The notes: a model not told the origin generated them from the letters alone. 64,000 nt of DNA from Fodinisporobacter ferrooxydans (GCF_022818495.1 NZ_CP089291.1:4543501-4607500), one strand, 5' to 3'. Positions 26,467-35,524 are shown, counted from the first letter of the stretch. A program made the numbers and translations.

Positions 26467-27303
26467 ATGAAAAACTTGCTGAAAACACTTCTGGAATTGC
26501 TTTTGATTACACTGGGATGTGGACTTACCGCTTTCGGAACCAATGAGTTTATCATCCCTTCCCACCTTCTGGCGGGTGGACTCACAGGCATCTGCATTAT
26601 TATCTACCATTATACAAATTGGCCCGTGGGCACACAGTATATGCTTTTTAATATTCCCTTGTTGGTTCTTGGCTACATATATATCGGCAAACGATTCAGC
26701 TTTTATACCGTTTATGCGGTTGTCATGCTGTCCCTGTTTTTAAATATCCTGCACATCAATAAATTTTTCACGCATGATGTATTGCTGAATGCCATCTTCG
26801 GAGGAATTGTCGCAAGTGCGGGAAGCGCCATCGTATTGCGTTTTGGCGGCTCCAGCGGCGGACTCGATATCCCTTCGCGAATCATTGCAAAATACAAGAA
26901 CATTCCAATGGGAAAATTTATGCTGCTCGTGAATGGCCTGATCGTCCTTTCCTCAGCTTATATTTTTACCGTGCAAATGGCCATGTATACGTTAATATCG
27001 ATTTTTATGGGCGCAAAAACGTATGAATCCTTTTTACACCATATCGACCGCATCTCTGTCATGATTATTACAAATAAAGGAGATCAAGTGGCAGAAGTTA
27101 TTACAACAACCATGCGCCGGGGAGTAACGAAATGGCACGCAAAGGGAGCATATACACAAAGCGACAAAGAAGTTCTCATGTGTGTTGTCGTAAACGTTCA
27201 ATTTCAGGATTTGAAACAAATTGTACTTGCGGAAGACCCGGAAGCGTTCATTACGGTGATGCCAACATCTAGAGTTGTCGGTCAATTCGCCACCGTATGG
27301 TAA
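26467..27303 (+). CDS. YitT family membrane protein
   Basis: 278 residues. Five or so hydrophobic segments occupy residues 8-180, with GTNEFIIPSHLLAGGLTGI and RFGGSSGGLDIPSRI typical of the family. A soluble DUF2179 domain follows (VMIITNKGDQVAEVI, MRRGVTKWHAKGAYTQ, MPTSRVVG). The transported or sensed compound is unknown for this family. AGGGAG precedes the ATG. A strong terminator follows. Confidence 0.85.
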   Translation: MKNLLKTLLELLLITLGCGLTAFGTNEFIIPSHLLAGGLTGICIIIYHYTNWPVGTQYMLFNIPLLVLGYIYIGKRFSFYTVYAVVMLSLFLNILHINKFFTHDVLLNAIFGGIVASAGSAIVLRFGGSSGGLDIPSRIIAKYKNIPMGKFMLLVNGLIVLSSAYIFTVQMAMYTLISIFMGAKTYESFLHHIDRISVMIITNKGDQVAEVITTTMRRGVTKWHAKGAYTQSDKEVLMCVVVNVQFQDLKQIVLAEDPEAFITVMPTSRVVGQFATVW

Positions 27304-27331
27304 GCTTGTGAAAAAAACAAAAAAAGAAAGC

Positions 27332-27367
27332 AAAAAAGTACCACCCGTTACCAGGTGGTACTTTTTT
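27332..27367. terminator. Bidirectional rho-independent terminator
   Basis: AAAAAAGTACCACC, an 8-nt loop, and GGTGGTACTTTTTT, between the convergent yitT-like gene and glnA. Confidence 0.95.
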
Positions 27368-27412
27368 ATATGATTGCAACTCGTACTTCAACTTCCCTAT
27401 TTCTTTTCGATC

Positions 27413-28837
27413 TTACAGATCAAGGTAAAGTTGGAACTCAAGCGGATGTGGGCGAAGATTCATTGGTTCGAGTTCTGTCGTACGCTTCAGATCAATCCAG
27501 TTTTGGATGAAGTCTTTTGTAAATACGCCGCCTTCGAGCAAGAACTCATGATCTGCTTCAAGAGCAGCCAATACTTCTCCAAGAGAACCCGGAACGCTGC
27601 GGATGTTTAATTTTTCTTCTCCGGAAAGTTCGTAAATGTTCTTGTCAACAGGTCCATATCCGAGTTCAGTCGGATCAATTTTATTGCGGATACCGTCAAG
27701 ACCTGCCATTAACATCGCTGCAAACGCCACATATGGATTTGCTGTACAGTCAGGTGTACGGAATTCGATCCGGCATGCTTTTGGTGTTACAGCAGCAACC
27801 GGCACGCGTACGGCTGCACTCCGATTTCCTTTGGAGAACACAAGGTTTACTGGAGCTTCATACCCAGGCACCAAGCGCTTGAAGGAGTTGGTGGATGGAT
27901 TGGAGAATGCCAAAATTGCCGGCGCATGGTGCAAAATACCACCGATGTAGTACAACGCTGTCTGGCTTAAGTTGCCATAACTGCCTTCTTCATAGAACAA
28001 CGGAGTATCCCCGTTAAACAAGCTTTGATGCACATGCATACCAGAACCGTTATCGCCGAATAAAGGCTTTGGCATAAATGTTGCAACTTTCCCATATTTG
28101 CGGGCGACGTTGCGGATGATGTATTTGTATAACATCGTTGTATCGGCTGTTGCAGTCAATGTATTGAAACGGAAGTTGATTTCCGCTTGACCCGCAGTTG
28201 CCACTTCATGGTGATGGCGCTCTACACGGATGCCGGCGCGCATCAATTCCATGACCATTTCCGTACGGATGTCATGTTGGGAGTCTGTCGGCTGAACCGG
28301 GAAATATCCGCCTTTTTGCTTTACTTTATATGCAAGGTTCGGACCTTCGTCTTTGCCTGTATTCCAATTTGCTTCGGAGGAATCAATTGCATAGAAAGAA
28401 CCTTGCGGGCTGGAGTCAAATCGAACATCGTCAAAAAGGAAAAACTCAAGCTCTGGTCCAAAAAAGGAATCTGTCGCAATTCCGCTTTGTTTGAGAAACG
28501 CTTCCGCTTTTTGCGCGACAAAACGCGGATCCCGCTCATAGCGAACACCTTGCGGATCATATACGTCACAAACCAAATCGAGTGTTGGATGTGCAGTAAA
28601 TGCATCCACATACGCCGTTGTCAAATCCGGGCGCATAACCATGTCGCTTTCCTCAATGCTGCGGAACCCCTGAATACTGGAACCGTCGAAAGCAACGCCT
28701 TTTTCAAGCATGTCCTCATCTACTTCGCAAGCCGGCACCGTAACGTGATGTTGACGTCCTGGAACATCGACAATGCGAAAATCTACCATCTCGATCCCTT
28801 TTTCACTGATAAGTTGCAAAATTTCTTTCGCTGTCAT
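27413..28837 (-). CDS. glnA: Glutamine synthetase type I, beta-like
   Basis: 474 residues from the ATG at 28837 (AGGAG, 8-nt spacer); the longer frame is unsupported. It makes glutamine from glutamate, ammonia and ATP. Conserved parts include FDGSSIQGF, FFGPELEFFLFD, NGSGMHVHQSL and the C-terminal NLRPHPLEF. At 474 residues it is longer than the 444-residue Bacillus GlnA. It carries DKNIYELSGEEK with Tyr402, which aligns with the adenylylation site of enterobacterial GSI-beta. The upstream region holds a GlnR/TnrA-type box and a good promoter. Confidence 0.93.
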   Translation of the reverse strand: MTAKEILQLISEKGIEMVDFRIVDVPGRQHHVTVPACEVDEDMLEKGVAFDGSSIQGFRSIEESDMVMRPDLTTAYVDAFTAHPTLDLVCDVYDPQGVRYERDPRFVAQKAEAFLKQSGIATDSFFGPELEFFLFDDVRFDSSPQGSFYAIDSSEANWNTGKDEGPNLAYKVKQKGGYFPVQPTDSQHDIRTEMVMELMRAGIRVERHHHEVATAGQAEINFRFNTLTATADTTMLYKYIIRNVARKYGKVATFMPKPLFGDNGSGMHVHQSLFNGDTPLFYEEGSYGNLSQTALYYIGGILHHAPAILAFSNPSTNSFKRLVPGYEAPVNLVFSKGNRSAAVRVPVAAVTPKACRIEFRTPDCTANPYVAFAAMLMAGLDGIRNKIDPTELGYGPVDKNIYELSGEEKLNIRSVPGSLGEVLAALEADHEFLLEGGVFTKDFIQNWIDLKRTTELEPMNLRPHPLEFQLYLDL

Positions 28838-28908
28838 TTCTTCAACTCCTAACCCTAATTTCAACTTCCGTATTAGTATACGTCATTTTTATTTTCTTAT
28901 TTGTTATG

Positions 28909-28937
28909 ATTATATGCCGATAGCACGCGATAGTCAA
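28909..28937 (-). promoter_or_regulatory. Sigma-A promoter of glnA
   Basis: On the minus strand TTGACT (28937-28932), a 17-bp spacer, and TATAAT (28914-28909), about 70 nt upstream of the start codon. It is one of the best promoter matches in the window. Confidence 0.8.
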
Positions 28938-28944
28938 CAATATA

Positions 28945-28961
28945 TGTTAAGATATCTAACA
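28945..28961. promoter_or_regulatory. GlnR/TnrA-type operator upstream of glnA
   Basis: TGTTAAGATATCTAACA fits the nitrogen-control consensus TGTNA-N7-TNACA at every fixed position and is a perfect palindrome. It ends 7 nt upstream of the -35 hexamer of the glnA promoter. In Bacillus, GlnR or TnrA bind such boxes to control nitrogen genes. Confidence 0.75.
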
Positions 28962-29003
28962 TCAATTGATGAAATTTTTTGGACAATATATGATTTTTTA
29001 GGC

Positions 29004-29058
29004 AAAAAAACATGCAAAGAGAATTGCTGTGAAATCCACAATTTTCTTTGCATGTTTT
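29004..29058 (-). terminator. Rho-independent terminator of the rodA-like gene
   Basis: AAAACATGCAAAGA and TCTTTGCATGTTTT make a 14-bp stem. Leftward it is followed by GTTTTTTTGCC. It lies just downstream of the SEDS gene ending at 29067. Confidence 0.9.
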
Positions 29059-29066
29059 GGACTCTA

Positions 29067-30236
29067 TCAAGTAAAACGCAATTTGCGGCGACGAATCGAT
29101 ACACTCATCACAATGCCGATCATCATGAAATTGGCGACTAATGAAGTTCCTCCGTAACTGATAAACGGCAGCGTGATGCCTGTCAACGGCATAAGCAATA
29201 TATTCATTCCGATGTTTTCGAAGATTTGGAAGGCAAACATGCCGATAATGCCGACAATCATATAAATGCCAAACGTATCGAGAGCCGTACTGGCCACCCG
29301 AATCATTCGGTAAAACATGACCAGGAATAATACGATTAAGGCTGTCGAACCGATAAATCCGAATTGTTCAGCCAAAGCGGAAAAAATCATATCGGTCTGT
29401 TGTTCCGGCACAAAACGGCCGTTCGTCAGTATTCCCTGCAACAATCCTTCCCCGAACAGTTGTCCGGATCCGATGGCAGTCTGTGCTTGCACCACTTGCA
29501 TGCTGGCGTCATAGCTCACTTTTTTCGGGTCCAAAAACGTAATGATCCGCGTCATTTGGTAAGAAGTCATATGATGCTGTTTCATAAAATGGATGATTTG
29601 ATCCGGGTACACAAATTTTGCAAGGACAATTGCGGTCATACATACAAAACCGACCGACAGAATGGTTGCAAGAATCTTTTTGTTGACAAAAGGAATGACC
29701 ATACAAGCATATATAGCCAGGAACACCAGCGCTTGCCCTAAAGCAGGTTCTTTTAATGTCAGTACAAACGGTACAATCATATAAAAAAACATGACCAAAA
29801 GCGGTTTGATCCCCCTGTTGGGCACTTCCTTCTCATCTTCTGTCGCCATTACGTCCGCCAAGAGAATAATCAGTCCCAGTTTCGCAAATTCAGACGGCTG
29901 AAACTGAAATCCGCCGGGAAGCGGTATCCAGCTGGCCGCACCATGCACTGCATTGGGAAACCGAAACACAATAACCAGAGTCAGAATATTAAAACCATAA
30001 ATAAACCACTTTAATTTGCGCAACGTATGATAATCCAGAAGCATAAAAGAAAACATCATCGCATAGCCGACAACCTGGTATATAATCTCTTTTTTAAAAT
30101 AACCGATTCCAAGATCCGGCCGTTGGATCACCACACTGTAGACGGTGACAGAAGAAAGAACGGAAATTAGCAACAAGACAATAATCAAAATATATTCAAT
30201 GTCCTTACTGTTTCGTTTTAAAAGGTGAAAATCCAT
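29067..30236 (-). CDS. rodA: SEDS-family cell shape protein, RodA-like
   Basis: 389 residues from the ATG at 30236 (AAAGGA, 7-nt spacer). About ten membrane segments. Family motifs are FQFQPSEFAKLGLI, LKEPALGQALVF, and PLTGITLPFISYGGTS near the C terminus. SEDS proteins polymerise peptidoglycan glycan strands with a class B PBP. The ...DLGIGYFKKEIIYQVVGY opening and length suit RodA rather than FtsW; a separate FtsW-like gene lies at 32958. No PBP gene adjoins it. Confidence 0.82.
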   Translation of the reverse strand: MDFHLLKRNSKDIEYILIIVLLLISVLSSVTVYSVVIQRPDLGIGYFKKEIIYQVVGYAMMFSFMLLDYHTLRKLKWFIYGFNILTLVIVFRFPNAVHGAASWIPLPGGFQFQPSEFAKLGLIILLADVMATEDEKEVPNRGIKPLLVMFFYMIVPFVLTLKEPALGQALVFLAIYACMVIPFVNKKILATILSVGFVCMTAIVLAKFVYPDQIIHFMKQHHMTSYQMTRIITFLDPKKVSYDASMQVVQAQTAIGSGQLFGEGLLQGILTNGRFVPEQQTDMIFSALAEQFGFIGSTALIVLFLVMFYRMIRVASTALDTFGIYMIVGIIGMFAFQIFENIGMNILLMPLTGITLPFISYGGTSLVANFMMIGIVMSVSIRRRKLRFT

Positions 30237-30393
30237 ATGCGTATCCTTTCCACTCTTATTCAACATACGATTCCAAACAGGATTCCGACAATTCTTACGA
30301 TAAGGCAAACGTACGCACAGTGGCTAGAAAAATTTATTTCCTTTTCAGCAATAACATTCCTTGCAGGGAATGCTCCATCCACCACCCGGGTTC

Positions 30394-31029
30394 TCAATTC
30401 TCGGCGCCCGATACACCCAAGCGGCGCAAAATATCCAAACGTTTCCTATGAAACTCCTGATCGTCCAATATTGGAATACAGTCGTTATCCGCAATCATCG
30501 ACTCCATGCGAATCCAGGATTTACAGCCCGCATATTGGGGAATGACGGGAATGGCAACAGGCGACTGCAGGCGATATCCACGGATGATCAGTATATGAAG
30601 GGGCTTGTTCTTCTGCCAGTTCAATCTCTGTTCCGCATATTCATCACGAAAGATATGATATGGCGAAAGCTTTTTTAATGCGAACGAATCAAACAGTTCA
30701 ATGTCGTCCGTGACATGTGCCAAGGAACGTATGGTTACATGCCGCTGTGATTCAAGGGCTTGCGCGAGTGAGTGTTCCAGCGCCGGCCCATAAGCGGATT
30801 TGAGCAGTTCTCTTTTTTGATGTTCGAATGTGGGAAACAGATAAAAAGAAGTATCTTCTAATCGAAAATCCTTTGTCTCTTCAATTAGACCGCCTTTGCG
30901 AACCAAAATCACTTGTTGACCTGCTTCCATTGCTTGAATCACAACGTCCCACTCTTTTAGTGCGATTTCCTTGACAGGAATTCTCGGACAATGCAACTGC
31001 TCGGAAAAACTGCGGTGATTGATACTCAT
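30394..31029 (-). CDS. DUF1802 family protein
   Basis: 211 residues from the ATG at 31029 (GGAGG, 6-nt spacer). The core ALKEWDVVIQAMEAGQQVILVRKGGLIEE, followed by SFYLFPTFEHQ, is the DUF1802 signature. The protein is soluble and of unknown function; relatives are often near nucleic-acid or restriction genes, which is not so here. It lies between the histidine kinase and the rodA-like gene, all leftward. Confidence 0.75.
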   Translation of the reverse strand: MSINHRSFSEQLHCPRIPVKEIALKEWDVVIQAMEAGQQVILVRKGGLIEETKDFRLEDTSFYLFPTFEHQKRELLKSAYGPALEHSLAQALESQRHVTIRSLAHVTDDIELFDSFALKKLSPYHIFRDEYAEQRLNWQKNKPLHILIIRGYRLQSPVAIPVIPQYAGCKSWIRMESMIADNDCIPILDDQEFHRKRLDILRRLGVSGAEN

Positions 31030-31140
31030 GCACATCCTCCATCCTGCCGAATCGATTCGGCTTTTGGCGCCCTTGACGCTCACTGCACGTCTTTTCCTTG
31101 TACAGGACCTGCTTGGACAACAAACCGGTTGATATGTGGA

Positions 31141-32739
31141 TCACGGGCGTTGTAATATGGGCAACATGATATGAACAGATGTTCCTTGATCATCCTGGCT
31201 TTCCACAATCATCTGTCCGCCGTGTGCTTCGATAATTGCTTTACTGTTGCATAACCCCAGACCAATCCCTTTGCTTTTTGTGGTATAAAAAGGCTCAAAA
31301 ATTTCTTGCAGCTTATCTTCCGGAATGCCATGACCTGTATCCGTTACAATAATTTCATACGAGTCATTGTCCCGCAGAGCCATTGTTGCCGATAGGGTAC
31401 CTCCTTTTGGAGTCGCATCAATTGCATTATTCAGCAAATTAATAAACACTTGCTGCATTTGATCCGGGTCAATCCACTGCAATGAAATGCGCGCATCATA
31501 GGATTGCCGCAAGTCGATTTCCGCCTGTATAAATTGACTTTGCATCAAATCACATGTATCTGAAAGCAACGTTTGAATACTGTATTGCCGAAGCTCCGGT
31601 TTTGCCGGCTTGGAAATATTGAGAAAGTGGTCTGTAAGCCCGCCGATTCGTCGTAATTGTGCGAGAATCAGCTCAGCCTTTTTCTCTGCATTTCCTTGAA
31701 ATACCCCTTGCTTCTTTAAGATTTGTACAGCCAATTGAATGGTCGCAATCGGATTTCGGATTTCATGTGCCATTTGTGCGGAAAATTTGCCCATAGTGGA
31801 TAATCGCTCCAATTGTTCCACTGAGCGTTGCATTTGCACCATTTTGGTCATATCCCGCCCGATCAACAACAAAAAGGATCGCTTTAGTAGAGGATGGTCA
31901 ATCCAATATGCGTCCCATGAAACCGTCAATTGTCCATTGGCACACGCGTACTCTTCCTTGACATCGAACAATTGCTGTTTGGTCCGAAAACTGATCATGG
32001 GTGCACTGTTTTCCTGCATCACATCGGATAAGGAAGTTCCGGAAGACAATCCAAAAAATTGTGTGGCTGCCTGATTCATTTGTTCAATTATGCCTCTTTC
32101 ATTAACCAACAGATACAAATGATTGGCCGTATGCATAATTCTCTCATAAATGAGATGAAATAAGCGATTTTCACTTTGCAGACGAATGGCTTGTTCGATG
32201 GAGAACGCAGAGGACATAACCATGCCAAGCAGGTAGGGGCTATGTTCCTTTTTATAAGCGGCAACGGCAATTCCGCCGATAATGGTACCTGTCTCATCAT
32301 GAATGGGACTGCCTGCACATGTCATGCCGTGAAATGCTTTGCAATAATGCTGTGCTCCCACCATATGGACCGGGTGATCCAAAACCAATGCAGTGCCTAA
32401 CGCGTTTGCACCGAATTCTTGCTCCGTCCAAACCATGCCTTCTGTCGTATGAATCTGTAAAAGCTCTTCCGGCAACTTTTCTCCCCGGACTTTCAAAATG
32501 ACGGCATCCTGATCTGAAATGACAACAATGAATTCACCGTCCACCATCGTATACAAATGGTTGATAAAGGGACCCGCAACATCCAATAGCAAACGCTTCT
32601 TTTTTTTCCGTTCTTGCAATTCATGAACGTCAATCGGCCGCACCTGTTTCAATTGTTCGGGATTTATCCCGTATTCCACAGAACGACGCCATGCATCAGA
32701 CAACCAATCGTTTGATATGACTGCACTATTATCGATCAT
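31141..32739 (-). CDS. Soluble GAF-PAS sensor histidine kinase
   Basis: 532 residues without membrane segments. Residues 1-190 form a GAF-type input domain like that of acetoin/glycerol sigma-54 activators (WRRSVEYGINPEQ, FGANALGTALVLDHPVHMVGAQHYC, CAGSPIHDETG). A PAS domain follows (about 205-310), then the phospho-acceptor helix MAHEIRNPIATIQ and the ATP-binding boxes NLLNNAIDATPKGG, DTGHGIP and GIGLGL. It should sense a cytosolic signal. No response regulator is adjacent. The ribosome binding site is weak (GGGG far upstream). Confidence 0.85.
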   Translation of the reverse strand: MIDNSAVISNDWLSDAWRRSVEYGINPEQLKQVRPIDVHELQERKKKKRLLLDVAGPFINHLYTMVDGEFIVVISDQDAVILKVRGEKLPEELLQIHTTEGMVWTEQEFGANALGTALVLDHPVHMVGAQHYCKAFHGMTCAGSPIHDETGTIIGGIAVAAYKKEHSPYLLGMVMSSAFSIEQAIRLQSENRLFHLIYERIMHTANHLYLLVNERGIIEQMNQAATQFFGLSSGTSLSDVMQENSAPMISFRTKQQLFDVKEEYACANGQLTVSWDAYWIDHPLLKRSFLLLIGRDMTKMVQMQRSVEQLERLSTMGKFSAQMAHEIRNPIATIQLAVQILKKQGVFQGNAEKKAELILAQLRRIGGLTDHFLNISKPAKPELRQYSIQTLLSDTCDLMQSQFIQAEIDLRQSYDARISLQWIDPDQMQQVFINLLNNAIDATPKGGTLSATMALRDNDSYEIIVTDTGHGIPEDKLQEIFEPFYTTKSKGIGLGLCNSKAIIEAHGGQMIVESQDDQGTSVHIMLPILQRP

Positions 32740-32883
32740 ATTTCAAATATTTCCCCACAGTATCAGATTCTTTCGTATTTCATATGGCACGTCTAACTTA
32801 GTATAAAACTTGACGAAAGTTCTGTCATCTTATTCAAAGGGAACTTTTCTCGAATGTCGAATATATAGTAACGGGTAAAAGAT

Positions 32884-32922
32884 GCGCATCATTTGCCGGC
32901 TTCGCGCGTGGTCATGATGCGC
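32884..32922 (+). promoter_or_regulatory. Inverted repeat in the ftsW leader
   Basis: GCGCATCAT and ATGATGCGC, 9 bp each, around a 21-nt loop rich in GC. It ends 35 nt before the ftsW start, upstream of its GGAGG. It could be a leader hairpin or a protein-binding site; there is no T-run. Confidence 0.45.
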
Positions 32923-32957
32923 CCGCCCATTCTTACAAAGCTTGTTGGAGGATCTCT

Positions 32958-34169
32958 ATGCAATTACCGAATCGACATAAACCTGATTTTATTTTGCTGT
33001 TTGTTACGCTACTCATTGTCTTGCTGGGCATTATCATGGTATTCAGCGCGAGTACTGTCGTTGCACTGGAGCGCTACGGCGTATCGAGCACGTATTTTTT
33101 TGTGCGGCAATTGATATATGCTTGCATCGGTCTTGTAGTCATGTTTTTTTGTATGAACTTTACCTTCACAAAATGGTATAATTTATCAAAGATAGTACTG
33201 CTCGTATCCGTACTTTCCCTCGTTTTGGTATTATTTACACATGCGAATGCAGATTACGGCGGAAAGCGCTGGATTCATTTAGGCTCTGTCGAATTTCAGC
33301 CGTCTGAGTTTGCCATTCTCGGTATGATCGTGTACACATCGTATTTGGTAAACAAAAAAGCGGAGTATATAACCGATTTAAAACGCGGAATTTTGCCGCC
33401 GACGCTTTTGATTGCTTGCGTTGCCGGCCTCATTGTCATCGAACCCGATTTGGGCACCGGACTGCTGTTGGCCGGATCGACATTTTCCATTCTTTTTGTC
33501 GCAGGCGTGCCGTTTCGTTTTTTCGGTATCCTTGTAAGTCTGACATTCCCGATTGTCCTGCTGCTTTCCTATCTTCATCCGTGGCGTTGGGCAAGGATTA
33601 CCAGTTTTATCAATCCGTGGAACGATCCGTCCGACTCTTCTCTGCAATTGATTCAATCGTTTATCGCCATCAATTCCGGCGGCATATTCGGCCGGGGGCT
33701 CGGCAGAAGCATCGAAAAATATTTGTATCTGCCGGAAGCCCATACGGATTTTATTTTTGCCATTTTGACGGAAGAGTGGGGGTGGGTTGGCGCCAGTTTC
33801 GTCATACTGTTATTTGGAATTTTAATTGTGCGCGGCTTCAAGATTTCAAGAAGTGTGGACAACCCGTTTGCAGCATATCTTGCTACCGGTTTTACTGCGA
33901 TGATCGCAATCGGTGTAACCATTAACATCGGCATGGTGATTGGACTTTTGCCCGTAACAGGCATTCCATTGCCATTTATCAGTTACGGCGGAACCGCACT
34001 CGTTTTAAAAATGGCCGCCATCGGAATCGTTTTGAATATCTCAAGATATACAAAGATACCTGCGTCGCAAGCTTCCGTGCCTGCATATGAACATACGACG
34101 GCGATTCCTGCAGCGGCGCCGTTTCAACCAAAAGTCATTGCAGGCAAGAATACAAAATTAAAAAAATAA
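32958..34169 (+). CDS. ftsW: SEDS-family peptidoglycan polymerase, FtsW-like
   Basis: 403 residues starting at the ATG after TGGAGGATCTCT. About ten membrane segments, IMVFSAST in the first extracellular part, FQPSEFAILGMI, EPDLGTGLLLAG, and LPVTGIPLPFISYGGTALV. The C-terminal tail (about 360-403) is polar and basic, as in many FtsW proteins. It polymerises septal glycan strands with its partner PBP. It stands alone, divergent from the histidine kinase. Confidence 0.85.
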   Translation: MQLPNRHKPDFILLFVTLLIVLLGIIMVFSASTVVALERYGVSSTYFFVRQLIYACIGLVVMFFCMNFTFTKWYNLSKIVLLVSVLSLVLVLFTHANADYGGKRWIHLGSVEFQPSEFAILGMIVYTSYLVNKKAEYITDLKRGILPPTLLIACVAGLIVIEPDLGTGLLLAGSTFSILFVAGVPFRFFGILVSLTFPIVLLLSYLHPWRWARITSFINPWNDPSDSSLQLIQSFIAINSGGIFGRGLGRSIEKYLYLPEAHTDFIFAILTEEWGWVGASFVILLFGILIVRGFKISRSVDNPFAAYLATGFTAMIAIGVTINIGMVIGLLPVTGIPLPFISYGGTALVLKMAAIGIVLNISRYTKIPASQASVPAYEHTTAIPAAAPFQPKVIAGKNTKLKK

Positions 34170-34175
34170 CCTTAT

Positions 34176-34405
34176 AAGTGCCTGTTCAAAAAGTGAGTTT
34201 TGACTGCTTAAAGTGTGTGTTCAAAAAGTGGTTAAGTAAGACACAAGGAGTGCGAAGCCGAAGCGCGAAAAGGCGACGGAGTGTACGTGTTTGGTACATG
34301 AGTAAGCCTTTTTGGGATTCGGCAAAGCAATCCGCCGTGGAGTTTTGACTACTTTTTGAACATCCTCTTAAAGTAAGTTTTGACTGCTTTTGAGCATCCT
34401 CTACA
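34176..34405. repeat. Cluster of the TGTTCAAAAAGT element: one full copy flanked by two broken copies
   Basis: A complete 145-bp element (34218-34362) has inverted ends TGTTCAAAAAGT and ACTTTTTGAACA. To its left is a partial copy with a left end (34183-34209: TGTTCAAAAAGTGAGTTTTG...). To its right is a partial right end (TTTTGACTGCTTTTGAGCATCC, 34378-34399). The full copy is about 90% identical to 62719-62863. There is no open reading frame in it. The arrangement suggests insertion of one copy into a shortened older one. Confidence 0.85.
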
Positions 34406-34426
34406 AGAAAGGATGGTTTAGGAAAA

Positions 34427-35392
34427 ATGGAACATGCATCAACCCCTTTGGAAATCGGAAATCAAATTTGGGAAATTGATTTATTGGAACAAAATCAGCC
34501 TGGCAGGACAGCGGGCTTTATCTTGCGGGATTCCTTGAATGTCATAATCGAGACAGGCTCCAGCCGATCCATCGGGCAAATCATTCAAGGCTTGCACGCA
34601 TTGAATATCCCGAGAGATGAGCTGAACTACATCATCGTCACACACATCCACCTCGATCATGCAGGAGGCGCAGGGACATTAGCCAAACTTTGCCCGAATG
34701 CCAAAATTGTGGTGCATCCCCGCGGTGCTCGCCATCTGATTGACCCATCACGCCTGATATCCGGTGCAAAAGCCGTCTATGGAGATCTCCTGGAGGAATA
34801 TTTCGGACAAATTCTCGCCGTACCGGAAGATCGCGTGCTTGTGATGAATGATGGTGATACACTGACATTAGGCGCCAATCGAACATTGACATTTCTTGAT
34901 ACGCCAGGACATGCCAAACATCATTTTTCCATTTTTGACTCGCTGACAAAATCCATGTTTACAGGTGATACGACTGGCATTCGCTATGTACATGCATATA
35001 CCGGATGGAATTTTGAATTTGTTCTCCCGACAACATCGCCGTCCGATTTTGATCCGCAGGCTGTACACGCTTCGATTGCAAAAATGAAGCAGTTCCCCGT
35101 TCAAAGGATCATACATACACATTTCGGTTCCAGCCCGGACCCGGAAGACGTTTATCAGACGATTGACCATGCGGCTGATGCATTTGCTGCGATCGCTGAA
35201 GAGTATTATACGGAAGGCATGGATTGGACGATCATGGCCGGTCACTTGGAACAATGGATCCGCCGACATTTGCAATCCCTCGGGCATTCGGTGGATGATC
35301 TGTCGCCGCTCGCGCTCGATCTCGAAGTCAACAGCAAGGGCCTGATCTATTATGTTGAAAAAAAGCGTAAGGAAAGCGGCAAATCAAACTAA
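34427..35392 (+). CDS. Metallo-beta-lactamase fold hydrolase
   Basis: 321 residues. The HxHxDH motif is at 73-78 (THIHLDHAGG), followed by a later His in TPGHAKHHFS and an Asp in FTGDTTG, giving the usual binuclear zinc site. The protein is cytosolic. It belongs to the broad YflN/YtnP-like group; the substrate may be a lactone or thioester but is not readable. Its ribosome binding site (AGGA, short spacing) is modest. It ends in a strong terminator and is therefore separate from the SGNH gene. Confidence 0.8.
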   Translation: MEHASTPLEIGNQIWEIDLLEQNQPGRTAGFILRDSLNVIIETGSSRSIGQIIQGLHALNIPRDELNYIIVTHIHLDHAGGAGTLAKLCPNAKIVVHPRGARHLIDPSRLISGAKAVYGDLLEEYFGQILAVPEDRVLVMNDGDTLTLGANRTLTFLDTPGHAKHHFSIFDSLTKSMFTGDTTGIRYVHAYTGWNFEFVLPTTSPSDFDPQAVHASIAKMKQFPVQRIIHTHFGSSPDPEDVYQTIDHAADAFAAIAEEYYTEGMDWTIMAGHLEQWIRRHLQSLGHSVDDLSPLALDLEVNSKGLIYYVEKKRKESGKSN

Positions 35393-35490
35393 ATGGCCCA
35401 AAATAAAGGCCTGTTTCTTCCATGTACGGATCGGACTTTTTTAAACATCCGGTTCAAACGTCTGAATGATGAAACACATGTATAGACTGG

Positions 35491-35524
35491 AGGTATTCCG
35501 TTGTCCTCACGGAATACCTCTTTT
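35491..35524 (+). terminator. Rho-independent terminator after the metallo-hydrolase
   Basis: AGGTATTCCGT, a 7-nt loop, ACGGAATACCT, then CTTTT. It separates the metallo-hydrolase from the SGNH-MBOAT run. Confidence 0.88.

Noticed and set aside
34218-34362. Insertion sequence
   Set aside because: 145 bp with no transposase frame; treated as a non-autonomous repeat.
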